The notes under the pieces were generated by a model. The model saw only the letters and a list, made by a program, of their open reading frames with translations, made no database searches and was not told where the DNA came from. From Heterobilharzia americana (Eukaryota; Platyhelminthes; Trematoda; Strigeidida; Schistosomatidae), in assembly GCA_944470555.2 (NCBI GenBank), contig OX104129.1:48021998-48085997 (forward strand): a stretch of 64,000 bases of DNA. Direction: 5' to 3'. The number at the start of each line of letters is the position of its first letter. Positions within the stretch are counted from its first letter, which is position 1. Positions 1 to 13,109 of this stretch are shown here, in pieces. A program made the translations under genes and the position numbers.

Positions 1-1984
1 CAGTATCCTTCATGAGAGCACCAGTATTTAAATTGATAATATTTCACTAATCTTAGAGAATGTATTCTAGTGTTTTTCAACTTTCACGTGACCTCCAGGT
101 ATTAGAATGGATTTTGTGCTTTCAACAAGCCATCTTCAGATAATCAGGTGAGTCGATCGTAGTTCTTTTAAATATCTCCTTAGGATATAAATTCATCAGT
201 GATCTTAGCCATATTCTTGGTATTTGTCCCACATTGGTGAATATAAAAGTATTTTTTTTCATTCTTCTGTATCCGCTGACTGTAGCTAGTCTATGTCAAC
301 ATGTCAAAAAGCTTACGATTTCTACAATTAATGCAGAGTCACAATGCATATAAATGTAATTAGAAGCCAGGCCACAACCCTGCTTTGCTCAAAGTCATTT
401 CTTTTATCAAGCTAGTCTAAATTCCCTTACGATGAGTTCGTTTTCACTGTTATGCAATAGAAAAGACGCAGTGTTTTGAGATGAATTTCCACTTGAAATT
501 ATAGATTTACAAGGTAACGAGAACAAGCTACGATCACAGGTGAACTCAATAAACTGATAGAAGTCTGAGACATAAAGATAAGAGGGACGTTTAAGATAAG
601 TAATGACTAGCTAATGAGAAGACCTCTCAGAAAAGTGGAAGTCATTCACTTTAGCAGCTGTAAAACGGATAACAAACGTTTTTAAACTTTTAGACGTGGC
701 ATGAAGACGTGAAACCATAATTTCCTAGTCATTTTACCATATATACATGTTAGTGACATCTCCATATCCCATCTAGGTTGTTCAACTGACAGTCTGTCTA
801 AAACTTTGCCATATTAATGTATTCTGTAACATCGATTGATACTGGGACGAAATGTCCACACACACACACACATACACAAAGATACTGTGCCTTTTCCCCT
901 GCTTTTCAGATATTACTGATGTATGCACATGCAGGACACAATATGGTTTCTACACAAAAATTATGAAATTCTAGGGAGAAGTGAAAAATAGGCAAGTTCG
1001 ATAATTTGATGGAGTAGGAAAAAGAAAAAAGAAAGGTGAAAAAAATACTTTTATGACATACAAGTAAGCATTAACATTTTATCCAATTCAGGACATGACC
1101 TTGCATATACCTGTACAGGTACGCTGATCTGTTTGTGCAGAAAATGACAGGCAAATCTTTTCGAGAAACAGCCCTTTAACCAATGCGCATAACACACCCA
1201 CCGACCCACATACACACACGTTTACTGATGCCTACAGTGTATACCTATAGTAATCTTACCTAAATGGTGCATGCTAGATAAAGTACACTTTTCTGCGTTG
1301 TGTAATATTCTGTTGGTAATGAATGGGTAAAGAAGTAGAGAAAAAACTTCCCAGCAAAATAGTTCGCTTCTAGGATTTTCCTTCGTTTTCATTTTTTTTC
1401 ACATGTTCTTCATTATATGTTCGCCTATTTCTAATTCATGGTTTCCATTCTTTCAACTGACTGAAGAAAATCCGGATATAGTATAGTTGTGCACACATAG
1501 ACAAGCACAGACATATCGCGACATACCTACTAATAGGCACATACACATGTCAGAAGAGAAAGGCAGTATGATGACAATGAAAACTCAAAGGGGAACCTAA
1601 CCTTCTAGAATTCAGGTGTATTCAAACTGTATAATAAAAATTTCTCCAGTATTGTAACCTATGTCCAACATACTTTGTAGATATATGTGTGTGTGCAGGT
1701 CTTCTGTACCCTGCATTCAAACGACTTTTTTAAAGAAGAGTGTTTGTCGATCGAGGAAGAGAGAGAATGGAGGCACATGCCTGTGTGCCCACTAGTGTGC
1801 AAAAAGACTAATCAATCATTTCAAGAAGCTGCACCCCAAAATCAAGCATTTTGTTGTTGGTGGTAATGTAATGGTATGGTAAGGTAGCGTATGCCCCATG
1901 TTTTTGTCTTAGATAGTTGTCATATATAACAATCTCTAATTCCCATTTGTTGATACCAATACCCGCTGTATGAGATGTAGCTGT
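1..1984. other. gene-free AT-rich stretch
   Basis: No open frame or recognisable element. It contains a short CA repeat at 856-876. The sequence has frequent stops in all frames. Confidence 0.6.
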
Positions 1985-2165
1985 AGTGCCTCGATGGTTT
2001 AGCGGATAATGTCTTGGCGTTTGAAAAGCTGTGTATGAGACTGCAGTCTCAATAGGGACAATATCACTCTCTGGGGTGAAGGTACGTCCAACTGACGAGT
2101 CCCAAGTAAAGCGAAACGTGTGTTGTGAGTTCTTCTACTTTACCACAACCAGGCCAATCATAATG
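1985..2165 (+). repeat. Sm-alpha-type SINE with hammerhead motif
   Basis: tRNA-like start with a box A resemblance (TGGTTTAGCGGATAA at about 1995). It is followed about 85 bases later by a hammerhead core: CTGACGA at 2092-2098, then GAAAC at 2113-2117. Both catalytic segments are intact, but helix II between them is poorly paired. This is the classical Sm-alpha arrangement of schistosomes. Confidence 0.7.
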
Positions 2166-2509
2166 CTTGATTGTGTTTTCTTCTCCTTTTCACTAACTCA
2201 AAAATCTGACCTCTTTTCTAATTTGTCACAGATTTCTTCAATGTTCGTCTTCTCCGCCTCTAAAGAAGACTTGAACAACATTCCTGAAGGATAAACACTA
2301 TCATGTAAGCATATATGCAAGTGCACTGTGAATAAAAAAGTGAAGCATCCTATAAATACTTCGATACTGCCTTCTTATCTTTCCTTCGTTTGACGAAATA
2401 TGTGAATAATAAGAATACGATTTTCATCAGTAAACAAATATTTCTTTTCAGAGACCACTATCATCATATTTAGGTAGTGAAACATCAGATTTAATTCTTA
2501 TTCAACAGT

Positions 2510-2720
2510 GACTTTTATAGGTGGATGAAAACCCCTGAATCGTCTAAGCAGTTCATCAGTCAAGAGTCTTCTGTCAAAAATAAGAAAGCATTGTCTATTT
2601 ACCTTCTTTGCAGATAAAGTTGCGAGGTTATTGCCTTTGGTAGACGACTTCTAAGATTTAATATGAGGGTATCACCCAAAATAGAACCCATCGCAGATGA
2701 GGGGAATCTACTGACGTGAG
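2510..2720 (-). mobile_element. Penelope-like RT relic
   Basis: Read on the minus strand, one stretch resembles the MGSPLGP region of Penelope-like reverse transcriptases (AMGSILGD). Another, in a nearby frame, gives FLIFDRRLLTDELL followed by GFHPPIKVTVE, like the segment just after the catalytic YVDD. The YVDD itself is not recognisable, and stops and frame changes are present. Short and decayed. Confidence 0.45.
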
Positions 2721-3594
2721 TGTAGTTCATATTATGAAATCTGAACTGTGCATTGAAACTGTATTTTAATGTCAACCACTTTAGGTAGTTTTTGGTAAAT
2801 CAAAGTTTATATTATTAGTTTCAGTATGATTGTAGGGATGACGAAATATTCCTGTGAAACATTCATGAATAAAGCAGAAACATCATGAAGTATCATACAC
2901 TTATCAGTTACTTTGACTTCCTCAATGCAGTGGGCACAACCGGATGTGTCGGAAAGGATGTGATGAAACAGATTCGACCAAAAGAGTTCAAGGATTCAAC
3001 CAAGTCCGTTTATTACTGAGTGATAAGTTGGATATAACGTCTGTAAAATTAGGCAGAGAGGAAAACCGCTTCTACAAATATATAGCAGATCACAAAAACC
3101 GAGAATTTTGAAAATGCTAGAAAAACGAAATTTGCAGAATAAAAATAAGCTCATTTTATTTCATTGTCTTCCATCAGCTACAAACAGCCTACAATTGAAT
3201 GAGTTATTAGTAGCAATAATAACATAACATACTTTAAACACGCAGAAATGAATGGAGATTTGAAATCCAGGTGTACAATAAGGTAGTAGGTGAAGGAAAC
3301 ACAGGGTTAGTAGTTACATATCTTAGTGAAAATCTATGGCTATTTATGTCCGATGAGATGGAAAATTCTGGAGCTGTGGAGTGGAGGGGGACAACAAATG
3401 AAAATCAGTGTAAAAGAAGGGACAGTTTAAGGGCTAACAGGTTACGTAATTACGTGAAAAACTTGGAAATCATGAAGTCATTAATATTCAGCAAGTGATT
3501 GATGAAGAGGTGATGCAATCAAAAGAAGAAAAGGGAAGACTGTATACATACATATGCAAAAAACTATATACATTTACCAAGGTAAAGAAAGGTT
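2721..3594. other. gene-free stretch with Penelope 3'-end motif
   Basis: No credible gene. At 3126-3175 it carries a motif shared with 36148-36231 (TTTGCAGAATAAAA and flanks). Relative to the Penelope-like element that ends near 3595, this lies downstream, so it may be the element's 3' UTR. Confidence 0.45.
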
Positions 3595-5110
3595 AATTGA
3601 AGTCTCCTTCTGAGTACATGGGTCAGGTTGAAAATGTTCTGCAAACCGTAATAAACATGGTGTTCTCTGTTTGTTGATTATCCTGAAAGATTAAGAAACA
3701 TTTATTTGATGTCCTGTTTCCATCAGATGCCTGAGGATTGTGCTTTTAAAGACCTTGCTACCATTCAGACATAGATTTCTCGGAATATGCTCATAAAATC
3801 AAGTAGACGCCATTCTTTCAGTCCGCCCATGTACCTGCTTTCACAAGCATAGATGAACTGATAAATGCAGTTGGAGGCCATATGAGCTGGGTATTTGTTT
3901 ACTTTTGACTGTGTTATTGAGCATAATGTATTGTAAACTGAGACTAGTCTGGCAGCAGGGAAGCTACATTGCAGTACAGCTTTTATTTTTCTGTCAATTC
4001 TTTCCGATGTCTCATCACCTTTGAATACTAGGCGAGGGAAAACTGGCTTCTCCTCAACAGTTGGATGTTTTGGTCTCTCAACAAACTCTTTTCCATGCTT
4101 CTTGATGAATTTCTTCTGGTGTCTATTCCCTATAAGAGCCGTCTCAGTTATCTCGAATTCTTCTTGTTTATCTTTAAGGCACAGCCTTTTTATTCTAGTG
4201 AATATCGTCTTGACTAAACCACGCTTATAGCTGACAGGACAAAAGCTATTGTAGGGAAGGAACTGACCAATCCAAATGTCTTTTCTGTGGATAGTTTGCT
4301 CAACCGTACTATCTTATCTCCATCTTATACTTAGATCCATAAAGTTGAATCTCTCTCCATTTTCATATTCCATTGTAAAATTAACATTTGGGTGAACTTG
4401 ATTGAAGGTATCGAACAACTTTGACGCATGATTCATATTATCGAAAACGCTGAAAGTATCATCAACATACCTGCAGTAATGTGTCGTTTCCTTGATTGCA
4501 GGGTTCAGACCTGTTCGCTCAAGATGAGCTATGAATATTTCAGCTAGGATAGGTCCTAATGGTGAACCCATAGCTACTCCATCAGATTGCCAGTATAATT
4601 GATTATTAAACTGGAACTGAACACCTTTTGTACAGTGGATCAGTAATTGTTTGAGCTCTGTTTTCGGCAATGTTAGTAGATCAGGCTGTTGACAGATTAT
4701 ATATATCGTTTCGCAAACAATGAGTAAACATCAAATGATACCATGAATTTATCTAGTATATCTAATCCATCCAGTACTTCAGAGAACTGGAATATGTCCC
4801 TCAAGCTGTGATTTGCGAGCGCTTTTCTGATGGGTTCCAACTTCTTTGCTAGCCAACGAGCCAATTTTTGATAAGGTGAATTTATCATGGATAAAACGGG
4901 CCTCAAAGGAACACTGGATCTATGGATTTTTGGAAGGCCATACATGGTTTAAGTTCACTATAGGTTGCTCCATCAATCAGTTGCTTCTTCAAAAGTTCTC
5001 TGAGGTGCTTGCTTACTTTGTTTTCAATTGAAACTATCGTATCTTTTTGGGATCTATCAACTGTGAATCTCGACCAATCCCCTCGAATCATCAGCATTTT
5101 TAACAAGTGA
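3595..5110 (-). mobile_element. Penelope-like element: RT plus GIY-YIG endonuclease, decayed
   Basis: Minus-strand frames give, in order, YGLPKIHR and VPLRPVLSM (about 4945-4870), DGVAMGSPLGPILAE (about 4590-4545) and the catalytic RYVDDTF (YVDD at 4458-4469). HPNVNFTMEYENGERFNFMDL follows, then a linker with DETSERIDRKIKAVL. The last part has a GIY-YIG start (CIYQFIYACESRYMGG, about 3890-3835) and HLMETGHQINVS (about 3735-3700). RT followed by GIY-YIG is the hallmark of Penelope-like retroelements. The frame breaks near 4680 and again after 4314, so the copy is dead. The 5' part of the RT is incomplete. Confidence 0.85.
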
Positions 5111-6754
5111 AAGAGAAGTTACATGAAGGATGTTTTGAAAATCTAAAGAAATTGACTAAGAATTTCTTTGTTTTTGTAGTGTTCAAATTTCTTTTTCAGT
5201 GAACTATTTTTTGTCGAGCTGATGATGGTTGTACTGGCTGTTCTGAACTTTTTTTACATTTGCAAATTAATGAGTGATTCTACTTTCATTTTTCGTTAAG
5301 ATTTTTGATGTCCGATTGTTAGTATTTTCTGTCCTGTTTTTCTGGTCTCAGGAATATAAAATTTGTTTTTCATTTCCAAGAAAAAAACCTGGTTTATTAG
5401 TATAATGAATCGTACCTTAACGAACCATGCTTGATCCTTTATCTGATTGTAGAAGTATTATGTCTTTACTCGGTGTATCGTTATCTGTTAGTGTTTAGCT
5501 GACGAATCCCTGTTGAACGTTCCACCCTACCCATAATTTAAGGTCTACAGGTGAATACACTAGTTAGACATAAGCTGATTCCACTTCTTTACGAATATCA
5601 ATAAACTGTCTACTTGACTGCCAAAATGGAAACAGAAAAGTCTTATTCAGCGTACTTAGATTGTTTTGTCAGCCTATGTTATATCACTTTTTTATTTTAA
5701 GGATCGATTTGGTCACTTTATATGGCGTGGAAAAAATTCAAGCAAGTTAAAGATATACTTGTTAAATATATTGATATTTTCAGCAGTTATGAAAACTAAT
5801 TAAAACTAATGAAAATTTATGGGAGCCATGAAGTGTTACCTACAATGTAGCTAATAGCTTATGATGATTGGTATTTCTGGATTCGGGAATGTGATGTTTA
5901 TGGTGAGCTAAATGAAACAGGATCTTAGCTACATTAAATCTGATGTTAACTGCTTTCGGCTATCGTATATGCTGGCGATTATTAGCAATAAATATGTACA
6001 GGCGTAAATAAACTCAAACCTTTTTTATTACTTGAATCTACATACTGTTTCTTCAATCAAAGCTCTAACTGTTGACTTTCTAAAGTGTCGAATAACTCCC
6101 CATAGGATACTAATGTATCTGCTTCAATTAGGAGACTGGAATCTAAGCAAAAAACTTATCAAAAAACTTCGCACGCCAGTCACTACATATAAAGTGATAG
6201 TTACATCTGTAAACCTGAAATGGCTAGTCAGTCTACAGTGGCACATTCATAACTTGAATAGCTCCCTGGGAAAGTCACTGAATGAAGTGCCTAGGTTACT
6301 GATCTTTTTCCATATTGATAGCTTACGCCAATCTAACCAATCTAATATATAAAACAAGCTGAAATCTTCAAATCGGAACTATGCTCCTTTCGAATAATCC
6401 TTAATTCTACAATGATAACCAGTTAGATAATTTCTCCTTAATTATTCCCTAGTTTAATGGCCTATCAACTGGGTAGTAATAAATTTGAAGGCAATCGTAA
6501 ACTGAGCAAACTGTTTACCTTAGTCACTTGTGCTTACCTTTTTTGAACTAGAAACCATGAGGAAAAAATTATTTTAGCGTCATCAAGCATATTTATCACT
6601 TTTAATCGCTTCCCAGATCCCTTGATTAATGAGTCCTACCAAGTTAAAAGACGTAAGTTGGGGACTACCAACTTTCTTTAATTATATGTTAACAAACAAG
6701 TGATATGATCAAATCGAATCACTGAAGTAACTTGGCTACATGCTACTGCTTTTA
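5111..6754. other. gene-free AT-rich stretch
   Basis: The 106-codon open frame at 6032-6352 shows no recognisable domain, splice context or repeat similarity. I treat it as chance. Nothing else is seen. Confidence 0.5.
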
Positions 6755-7445
6755 TTATCATATTATTATTTTTCCATTGGGTCCCTAGTGGAACATAGGG
6801 CTTCAGCAGCACGCCTCTATTGCATTCTCTTCTCTGCAGTTTTTTCAACCCCCCTCCACGACTGCCCACAAGCTTTCATCTTTTCCTCACACCATCTACT
6901 CTATGTCACCCTCGCTTCGGACACTCAACTCGTCGTTTCCCCTTTGGATTTCACTTGACGGTCTGGTGCGTGATGTCTGCGAATATTTTTCTCAGTGTAG
7001 GCCCAATACAATCCATCTCCAATTTCTTCTGCATATTTGTTGGGCGATTTGTTCTTGGTTGGTTCGTCGTCATCCGGAGTGAGTTCCATGTTGCTTATTC
7101 ATTCTGGCAATCTGATCTTCAGTATCGAGTGAGCGTAGGTGGCAGCTGTTGATGAATGTCTGTTGTTTGTTGGAAATGCTTTTCGTGACACATTCCATGT
7201 CCCCATCCTTACTCTCGCTTTCATCAAGAGAAGACACATCAGCCGACTGGCTTTCCGAAGGCTTTCACCAACCGGCGTCAGTTCGTCTCTCCAATTCCAA
7301 CGAGGAATAAGTTTGTTTCCATTTTTTATATTTTCTTTGTGCTTAGAAGTTTCCTTAGCGACTGGATTTGTTTTACGGGGTAGGGTTGCTAGCCCTATGC
7401 CCAACCTTCCCTCTTTACTGGGCTTAGGACCGGCTAGTAACTAGT
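6755..7445 (-). mobile_element. internally deleted RTE-type retroelement
   Basis: Minus strand. Positions 7445-7196 match the 5' end of the RTE copy at 28345-28240, including the endonuclease start (KARVRMGTWNV). Positions 7195-6780 match the 3' end of the copies at 15780-15350 and 58760-58300 (RKAFPTNNRHSS and onward to the tail). Everything between, about 3 kb of endonuclease and RT, is missing. The 3' tail at 6770-6755 is a TAA/TAATA-type repeat as in RTE elements. Confidence 0.75.
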
Positions 7446-9883
7446 GAACAAGTTGTCCGCTTTTAGCTCGGTCGATCTGAAAGTCTGTGACAATCTCAAA
7501 AGAGTTTGATTGATACATAACTTGTTAACGCCATCGATTAATGGTAATCTTGTTAAAAATAAGACTGTAAATTACAAACGTGACTGTATTCGGTATGAAA
7601 ATCCCAGCCTCTTCAGTAGAATTACCCAGGTTTTAGTAAAAATTAAATAATTTTATTGCACTTTCAGACTAAATATTTTGGTTTTTGATGGGATCAAAGT
7701 TATTCTGCTGAAGAAGCTACAGTTCACTAAGCGTTAGGCTACGAAAAAGCTTGCTTCCACTTTCCAAACGCTCTGGAATCATACCTGAAAACGTCTTTGC
7801 ACTGAGTTGTTTCCATATCTAAAGGGTTGGAATTATTTTGGTCCGTTTCTTAAAATTCTCAGTATGCCTTGGGTAATTACTTTTCATAAAAAGGCGTTTA
7901 CGCATTTCTGTTTGCCCGACTTTTCTAGGTTATTCGGGTTCTTTTACTAATAATCAACCATTTTCTACGGTCACTTTATTGCTTCCAGAGAAATAAATCT
8001 GATTACAGGTGCAGTATTACTGAGGTATGTTCAAGGTCATCTCATCCCTACACCCAAACTCACAATTATGTACCAAAGAGGGTTTTAGCTCACTAAAGAG
8101 CGTACCTTTCAGTAAATCAGTGGAGCATTACGGAAAAAATGATGTACACTGATTGTTTGACATGTCATTGAATCGGCTGTACTTTGTTACATAAGCCGAA
8201 TAAAGCTCCGAAATACTGGTCAATTACTGGGGTTTTTGACTGATTCCAGAATTTTCCTAAGTAAAGTATGTTCTCTGTAATTTCATTCAGAAGTTTATGG
8301 AATCTTTATTTGTTTTGTCATATTCCTGGTAATTTTCTGAGTTGAAAAGTTATATATGAGCTCGTAAAGAGACCCTTCATTGCGTAGGCTGAATTAACTT
8401 CGAAGCAAAAGCCCTTTCTATACCTTTTCTTCACAGTGGTCTTAAGCTTATATAGCTAGAATTATTGAGCATCATGAAGTCAGCTAGGCCACAGGTTCTT
8501 TGTTCAGGCATAAAAAAGGCTTTGTTAGATAAATATCTCGCTGAATAAAAATAATTTCTTGACTATTTAACAGCCTTTGATAAACGGAAAAAACTTCCCG
8601 GTGGAAATTTCCGGATCAAAGCATAGAGAAATGAATTTAATTTTGAAGAAGGTATACCGTATTACCAGCATCCATATTTACTTCTTCTCAAGTCTGTCCA
8701 TTCCTATTAACGAAATTAGGCACAAAAAGGTTTTCATTTTCGAAGTTCCCACTTCTTTTTTGACTGGTGAGCACGGTGCTCAACTGACGAAACGACCGTA
8801 CAATAACTAGATCACTCTGATCCAGCCAACAAAATCTGCAAACTTGCGTACACTGTATTTGACCGCTGAATTAATTCAAAAATCCAATTAATTTTTCCAA
8901 GAATTTACATCATTCTGCTTTCGAAACACTGCTTCTCCCACCTCTGTCCAAAGATATAATCAAAAAGAAGCTTGCTCACATGGATGCTTACACTGATCCA
9001 TATTGTTACAGTGCTCTACTGTCTTATAGTCACTCAGATAACTCATCGTTTGCTAAAAGATAAATCTGTATAGGCAGTAAGTAAAATCTTTAGTGACCTT
9101 GGATAACAAGGCTGTGAAAATGATAGAAATAGATTACACTTAAACCAGACGGATAGATAAATGTAACTGAATAAACAGCGTTCTCAAATAGGATAGTTAG
9201 GATGATAATTTCTCAAATGCTTAATTTTGTTCTCCATCGACATTAAGGGTTAGAATCTAAAGACAAATTCCATTAATTGTATTCGATTCCGTTTGTTACA
9301 AGTAACATGAGTCAAAGTTGCTTAGTTGCTGTATTAAGGGAAAACAGCTTTAAGAACTTTACTTGAACAGCCTGATGATGCTTACTCATATCTGAGTAAG
9401 TATAAAGTACTTAACTGTAAATTATTGGTCTAATGAGAAAAATTAGTTTTGAATGGTTAAACATACGACGCCAGGAAGAATAAACTTTCTTGGATGTCGG
9501 CATTAAATTTAATTTTAAACTAGTGGCTATACATTTCATTACACAGCCACCTTCGATGGTGTAAACTTCTTAGCCTCATATGTCAGTAATCTACAGTTTA
9601 GGTTTATCGGTGAATTTTACATAATATTGAAAGCATTGAATATGGGACACTTTTAATTAGGCCTTCGCTTTTGCAGTCTGTAACATCAAAAGCATTTGCT
9701 CCGGTTTGGTTTTTAAAAGACGCAAAATTTTATCCACCTAAACATACCTAATGAAAAAAATTAACAATGTCTTTATAAACAATAATGTGTCGTTTATTTA
9801 TGTGTATTACTCCCAACTGTAGTATATAATCCATTCAGTTGCAAATTTCTTAAAATATAAACAGGTGTCCTATCGGCAGTGCA
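7446..9883. other. gene-free stretch
   Basis: No gene or recognisable element. The 77-codon frame at 8577-8810 has no recognisable features. Confidence 0.5.
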
Positions 9884-9901
9884 GTATATATATATATATA
9901 T
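9884..9901. repeat. (TA)n microsatellite
   Basis: About nine TA units. Confidence 0.9.
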
Positions 9902-10039
9902 GCTTAGTCACTTATTTTTTGCTTACAATCCTTAGATATATTTTTCTTCTGAATAGTATTCACAAGTCTTGATGATTAAAGTAACTAAAAAGTAAATTTT
10001 CTTACCTATGCTAGCTGTTAGAAGTCCAAGGTTCTGTTT

Positions 10040-10220
10040 TTTGTGCAACATTTGTCTATGTTTTAAACCATCGCTTTGCCAGTGTAATAATTGGTTGGTG
10101 ATCGGCGAGGAGCCCTGCTTTACATAGGTTTCAGGAATTTTTATGTGTAACCACAGTGGTGAGCCTCCCAGCTTGACGGGCACATTGCAGAATAATCGAT
10201 CGAATCCAGTCAGCACTTAA
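10040..10220 (-). repeat. family C tRNA-derived SINE, degenerate copy
   Basis: On the minus strand it has a box B-like GGATTCGATC and later GAAACCTATGTAAAGCAGGG. The latter lines up with the second half of the hammerhead at 10391-10450 (GAAAACTATGTCAAACAGGG). The CTGACGA core half is not recognisable. It faces the plus-strand copy at 10280-10500. Confidence 0.5.
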
Positions 10221-10279
10221 TACTAGATAACATAAAGTTAGTTACCCATCAATGATCAATCAGTGTGCGTAATCCAGCT

Positions 10280-10500
10280 CTACAGTAGGTTGGTTGGGGC
10301 CTGAATACCTCAGTGGTAACGTCTCTGACTACAGAAGTGAGTGACGCGGGTTCGAATTTCGGCAGTGACATCAGCTGCGTAAGGGTTTCAGGTACACCTT
10401 GCTGACGAGTGTCAACAAGCACGAAAACTATGTCAAACAGGGCTTCCTAATGATTGCGTCTAACCAACTGCAACTGTGTGTATAGAGGAAACTACTTCAA
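10280..10500 (+). repeat. family C tRNA-derived SINE with hammerhead core
   Basis: tRNA-like 5' part: box A-like ACCTCAGTGGTA at about 10308 and box B GGGTTCGAATT at about 10350. After a 30-base spacer comes CCTTG, CTGACGA (10402-10408), a GTG/CAC helix II, GAAAA, and an AT-rich helix III segment ending GTC. CAGGG follows and can pair with CCTTG as helix I, offset by a few bases. The two other copies (31.3 and 53.9 kb) preserve the same pairings with different bases. It is distinct from Sm-alpha in core, spacer and 3' part (GGCTTCCT). Confidence 0.65.
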
Positions 10501-12099
10501 TTTTTGTGTCTACCTTGCACTTGGTCAATGGCTTTAAGCATTTACACTCCCCATCTCTCCAAATATTCACGATTTTACTATATTTTTTTATGACGATTCT
10601 TTTAAGCGACTCAAACTCGCCTTCATTTTGTTTCCAAGCTACCCTTGATCGTCAATTGCCTTGAGAATTATTTTTATATAATGTGAAACTTTGCATTCTG
10701 TCCTGTCAAGTATATTGGTTTCTAAGCTGTTCTGTGATTAGTCTCCATCTTACCGGACACTAGTGATTTTTCGACACCAGGTAATAATTATAATATTCGT
10801 TTTACCTGGTTTCAAAATATCTTTTCTGTGTATTAACTTATATGTGGTTGAACAAGTGATAGCTCTGATCATGTTAGCTCATGAAAGTATGATTCAGAAA
10901 CAATATGATAGTGACCATGCGATCACTGAATTTACTAACAAGATTTGAGATCGTCTAATTAAGCCAAGATGAAAATTAAGATAGCTTGTACTTTTACCTG
11001 ATTCTTTTGAATAATCATCTATCAAAAGTATCCAGGAGTTAAAAAGTTTGCCATCTAACTGTCCAACTACTCTGTAAGCAAATTCTTGACCAAATACCAA
11101 GGGTACTACAAAATAACTTTTTATGAAAAAGCTCTTCTAGAGTATGAGAAATAAGCCATCAGAAAAACATAGCTTTATCATTCACCGCCTTTGTTTTGAA
11201 CAGCATTATTCATATCCACTAAAAAGCTTGAAGTGTTAATCATTCACTTCGTTGTACGCTGGTACGTTTGGACGCAGAAAATCTCTGAACTCTTTTAGAA
11301 CATGGTGTGTAGAACTGTATACATGATATAATTTCTGTCACCATTAGGCGTTCTTGTGATGATCTTGTTGATGGGAAAAACATTCACCACCACTGACTAA
11401 AATCTAGGCACAGAATTAATACGAACCATTTAATTAAACAGTTAACTAACGCATATAAGTAACTGGTTTCTAAATGAATTTCCTGAAGTTTCAGTAATAT
11501 GTCATCACATAAGGATGTAACTAATTTTAGTAAGAAATCTTACTAGTAGCACCTGTTTGATAACTGATTATATTTATGTGATAGGAGAAACTGATTTTTG
11601 ATGGAATGACTGAAAGGTAGTTTCATCTGAAACCTTGAGATTCTAAATTTAAATCTGTGTAATATCGATGATTTTCAAACTTAAGTGTCTCAAACCATCT
11701 CCGTTTCTGAAAGCGATCTTAGACGAAAATAGTCCCCAAAAATAATTAAATGTTATCTTATTTCATTGTTCAGTAATTGTAGTGGTCATTTTTCTGACTA
11801 AAAATAAACAGTAATTTATCAACTAATATCCTAAAATAATAATCAAAAGTTACTAAGTAAGGAAAATGTATTCGCACGGATGTACAGTGATTCATACACT
11901 ATGTACTTTCCAGTTAACATAATTAAAAACCAAGTGATCACATAATTTTTGTTAATTAGAAGGAAAAAATTGCATACTAGGGCTAAACTAGTCACTTACA
12001 TTCAATAATCATAATTTCCATTCTTACGTGAAATGAATTAATTACATAATTAACACATATTAGAAAGGTTGAGAAATAAAAATAAACGTTTGTACGTGT
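10501..12099. other. gene-free AT-rich stretch
   Basis: Open frames of 60-68 codons are present, without domain or repeat evidence. Nothing else recognised. Confidence 0.5.
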
Positions 12100-12290
12100 T
12101 TTCTGTGAGTTAGCGAAGAAATTCGGGACTTAGGTTTCATCCTATTTGGGGTGTATCTGTCTACAAGTGAGTGGATTCACTTCCGCTGAAAGTGTAACTA
12201 GACGCCCAACGCATCAAAAGATACAGCAGTATGCACTAGTCTTCTGTGTGGGTTACTGTTACTAACCTTTGTGGAACGAGAATATTTTGA
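12100..12290 (-). repeat. decayed Sm-alpha-type SINE
   Basis: On the minus strand, CCCCAAATAGGATGAAACC at about 12160-12137 matches helix II and the GAAAC of the Sm-alpha hammerhead. The CTGATGA half has decayed. Confidence 0.5.
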
Positions 12291-13109
12291 TGTCACAGCC
12301 TGTAGATACCGCTTTTGACTGAATTCAGCCCATTGGCCAATATTAGCATCTTAGCTTCTGTACGAATATCTCAATGATTCCAGTAGTTTCAGTTTGACAT
12401 TGATGATGAAAATTGGCTGGCCAATACGTTCAAGATGTGTATTTTGTTCTATTTGGAACTTATCAGCTAGACTTACTTGCATTTTATTGGACGATAATGT
12501 TCTCTTTGAGACTTTAACCCAGGACTCATTGCTTCGAAAGCAAGAACTTTATCCATTTTTTACGTGACTGAATTAAACAGACAAAGTTTACTTACCAGGT
12601 ACCAGTTTGTCAGTAGGATGTTTGTTTCTGTCACTGATGTATAGATGTAAGTAGATCCATTTTTACTGACTGATCATTTTTGTTCTGTGTAACAATGATG
12701 GAAAATTAGAAATTTCTAGTTATACCTCCGTCGTATCAGTAAATTACACAATTGCTTTAATGACTGAAGCAGAAGCTGAGATGAGATCAATCAGTTGTTA
12801 GAGCATAGGAACACCGGTCAAGGAGGAACTGGTTAGAATCTGGCCATTACTCAGGCTTTCTGTAAGCTTTAGTTGTGAGGCTTATAAAAATAGAAATCAA
12901 CCATTGAAGAAATAAATTAAAAGCTGATCATCTTAAGTGCGAAAAGGAAGACCAAATTAAACAGATAATGTGATGAGAAGTATATGTTCGCATGCCTACG
13001 GGACACAGAACATAGCGAAATTGAGATTTATGAAACAGATGGTATTCATCTATCCATGAACTGTCAAAACAGTAGTTAATAGGATGCTTTTTCTATTCCC
13101 CGGAGGTTC
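12291..13109. other. gene-free stretch
   Basis: No gene seen. A loose tRNA-box-like segment lies around 12790-12860 but cannot be supported. Confidence 0.45.

Noticed and set aside
6032..6352. 106-codon plus-strand frame
   Set aside because: No domain, no splice context and ordinary AT-rich composition; likely chance.
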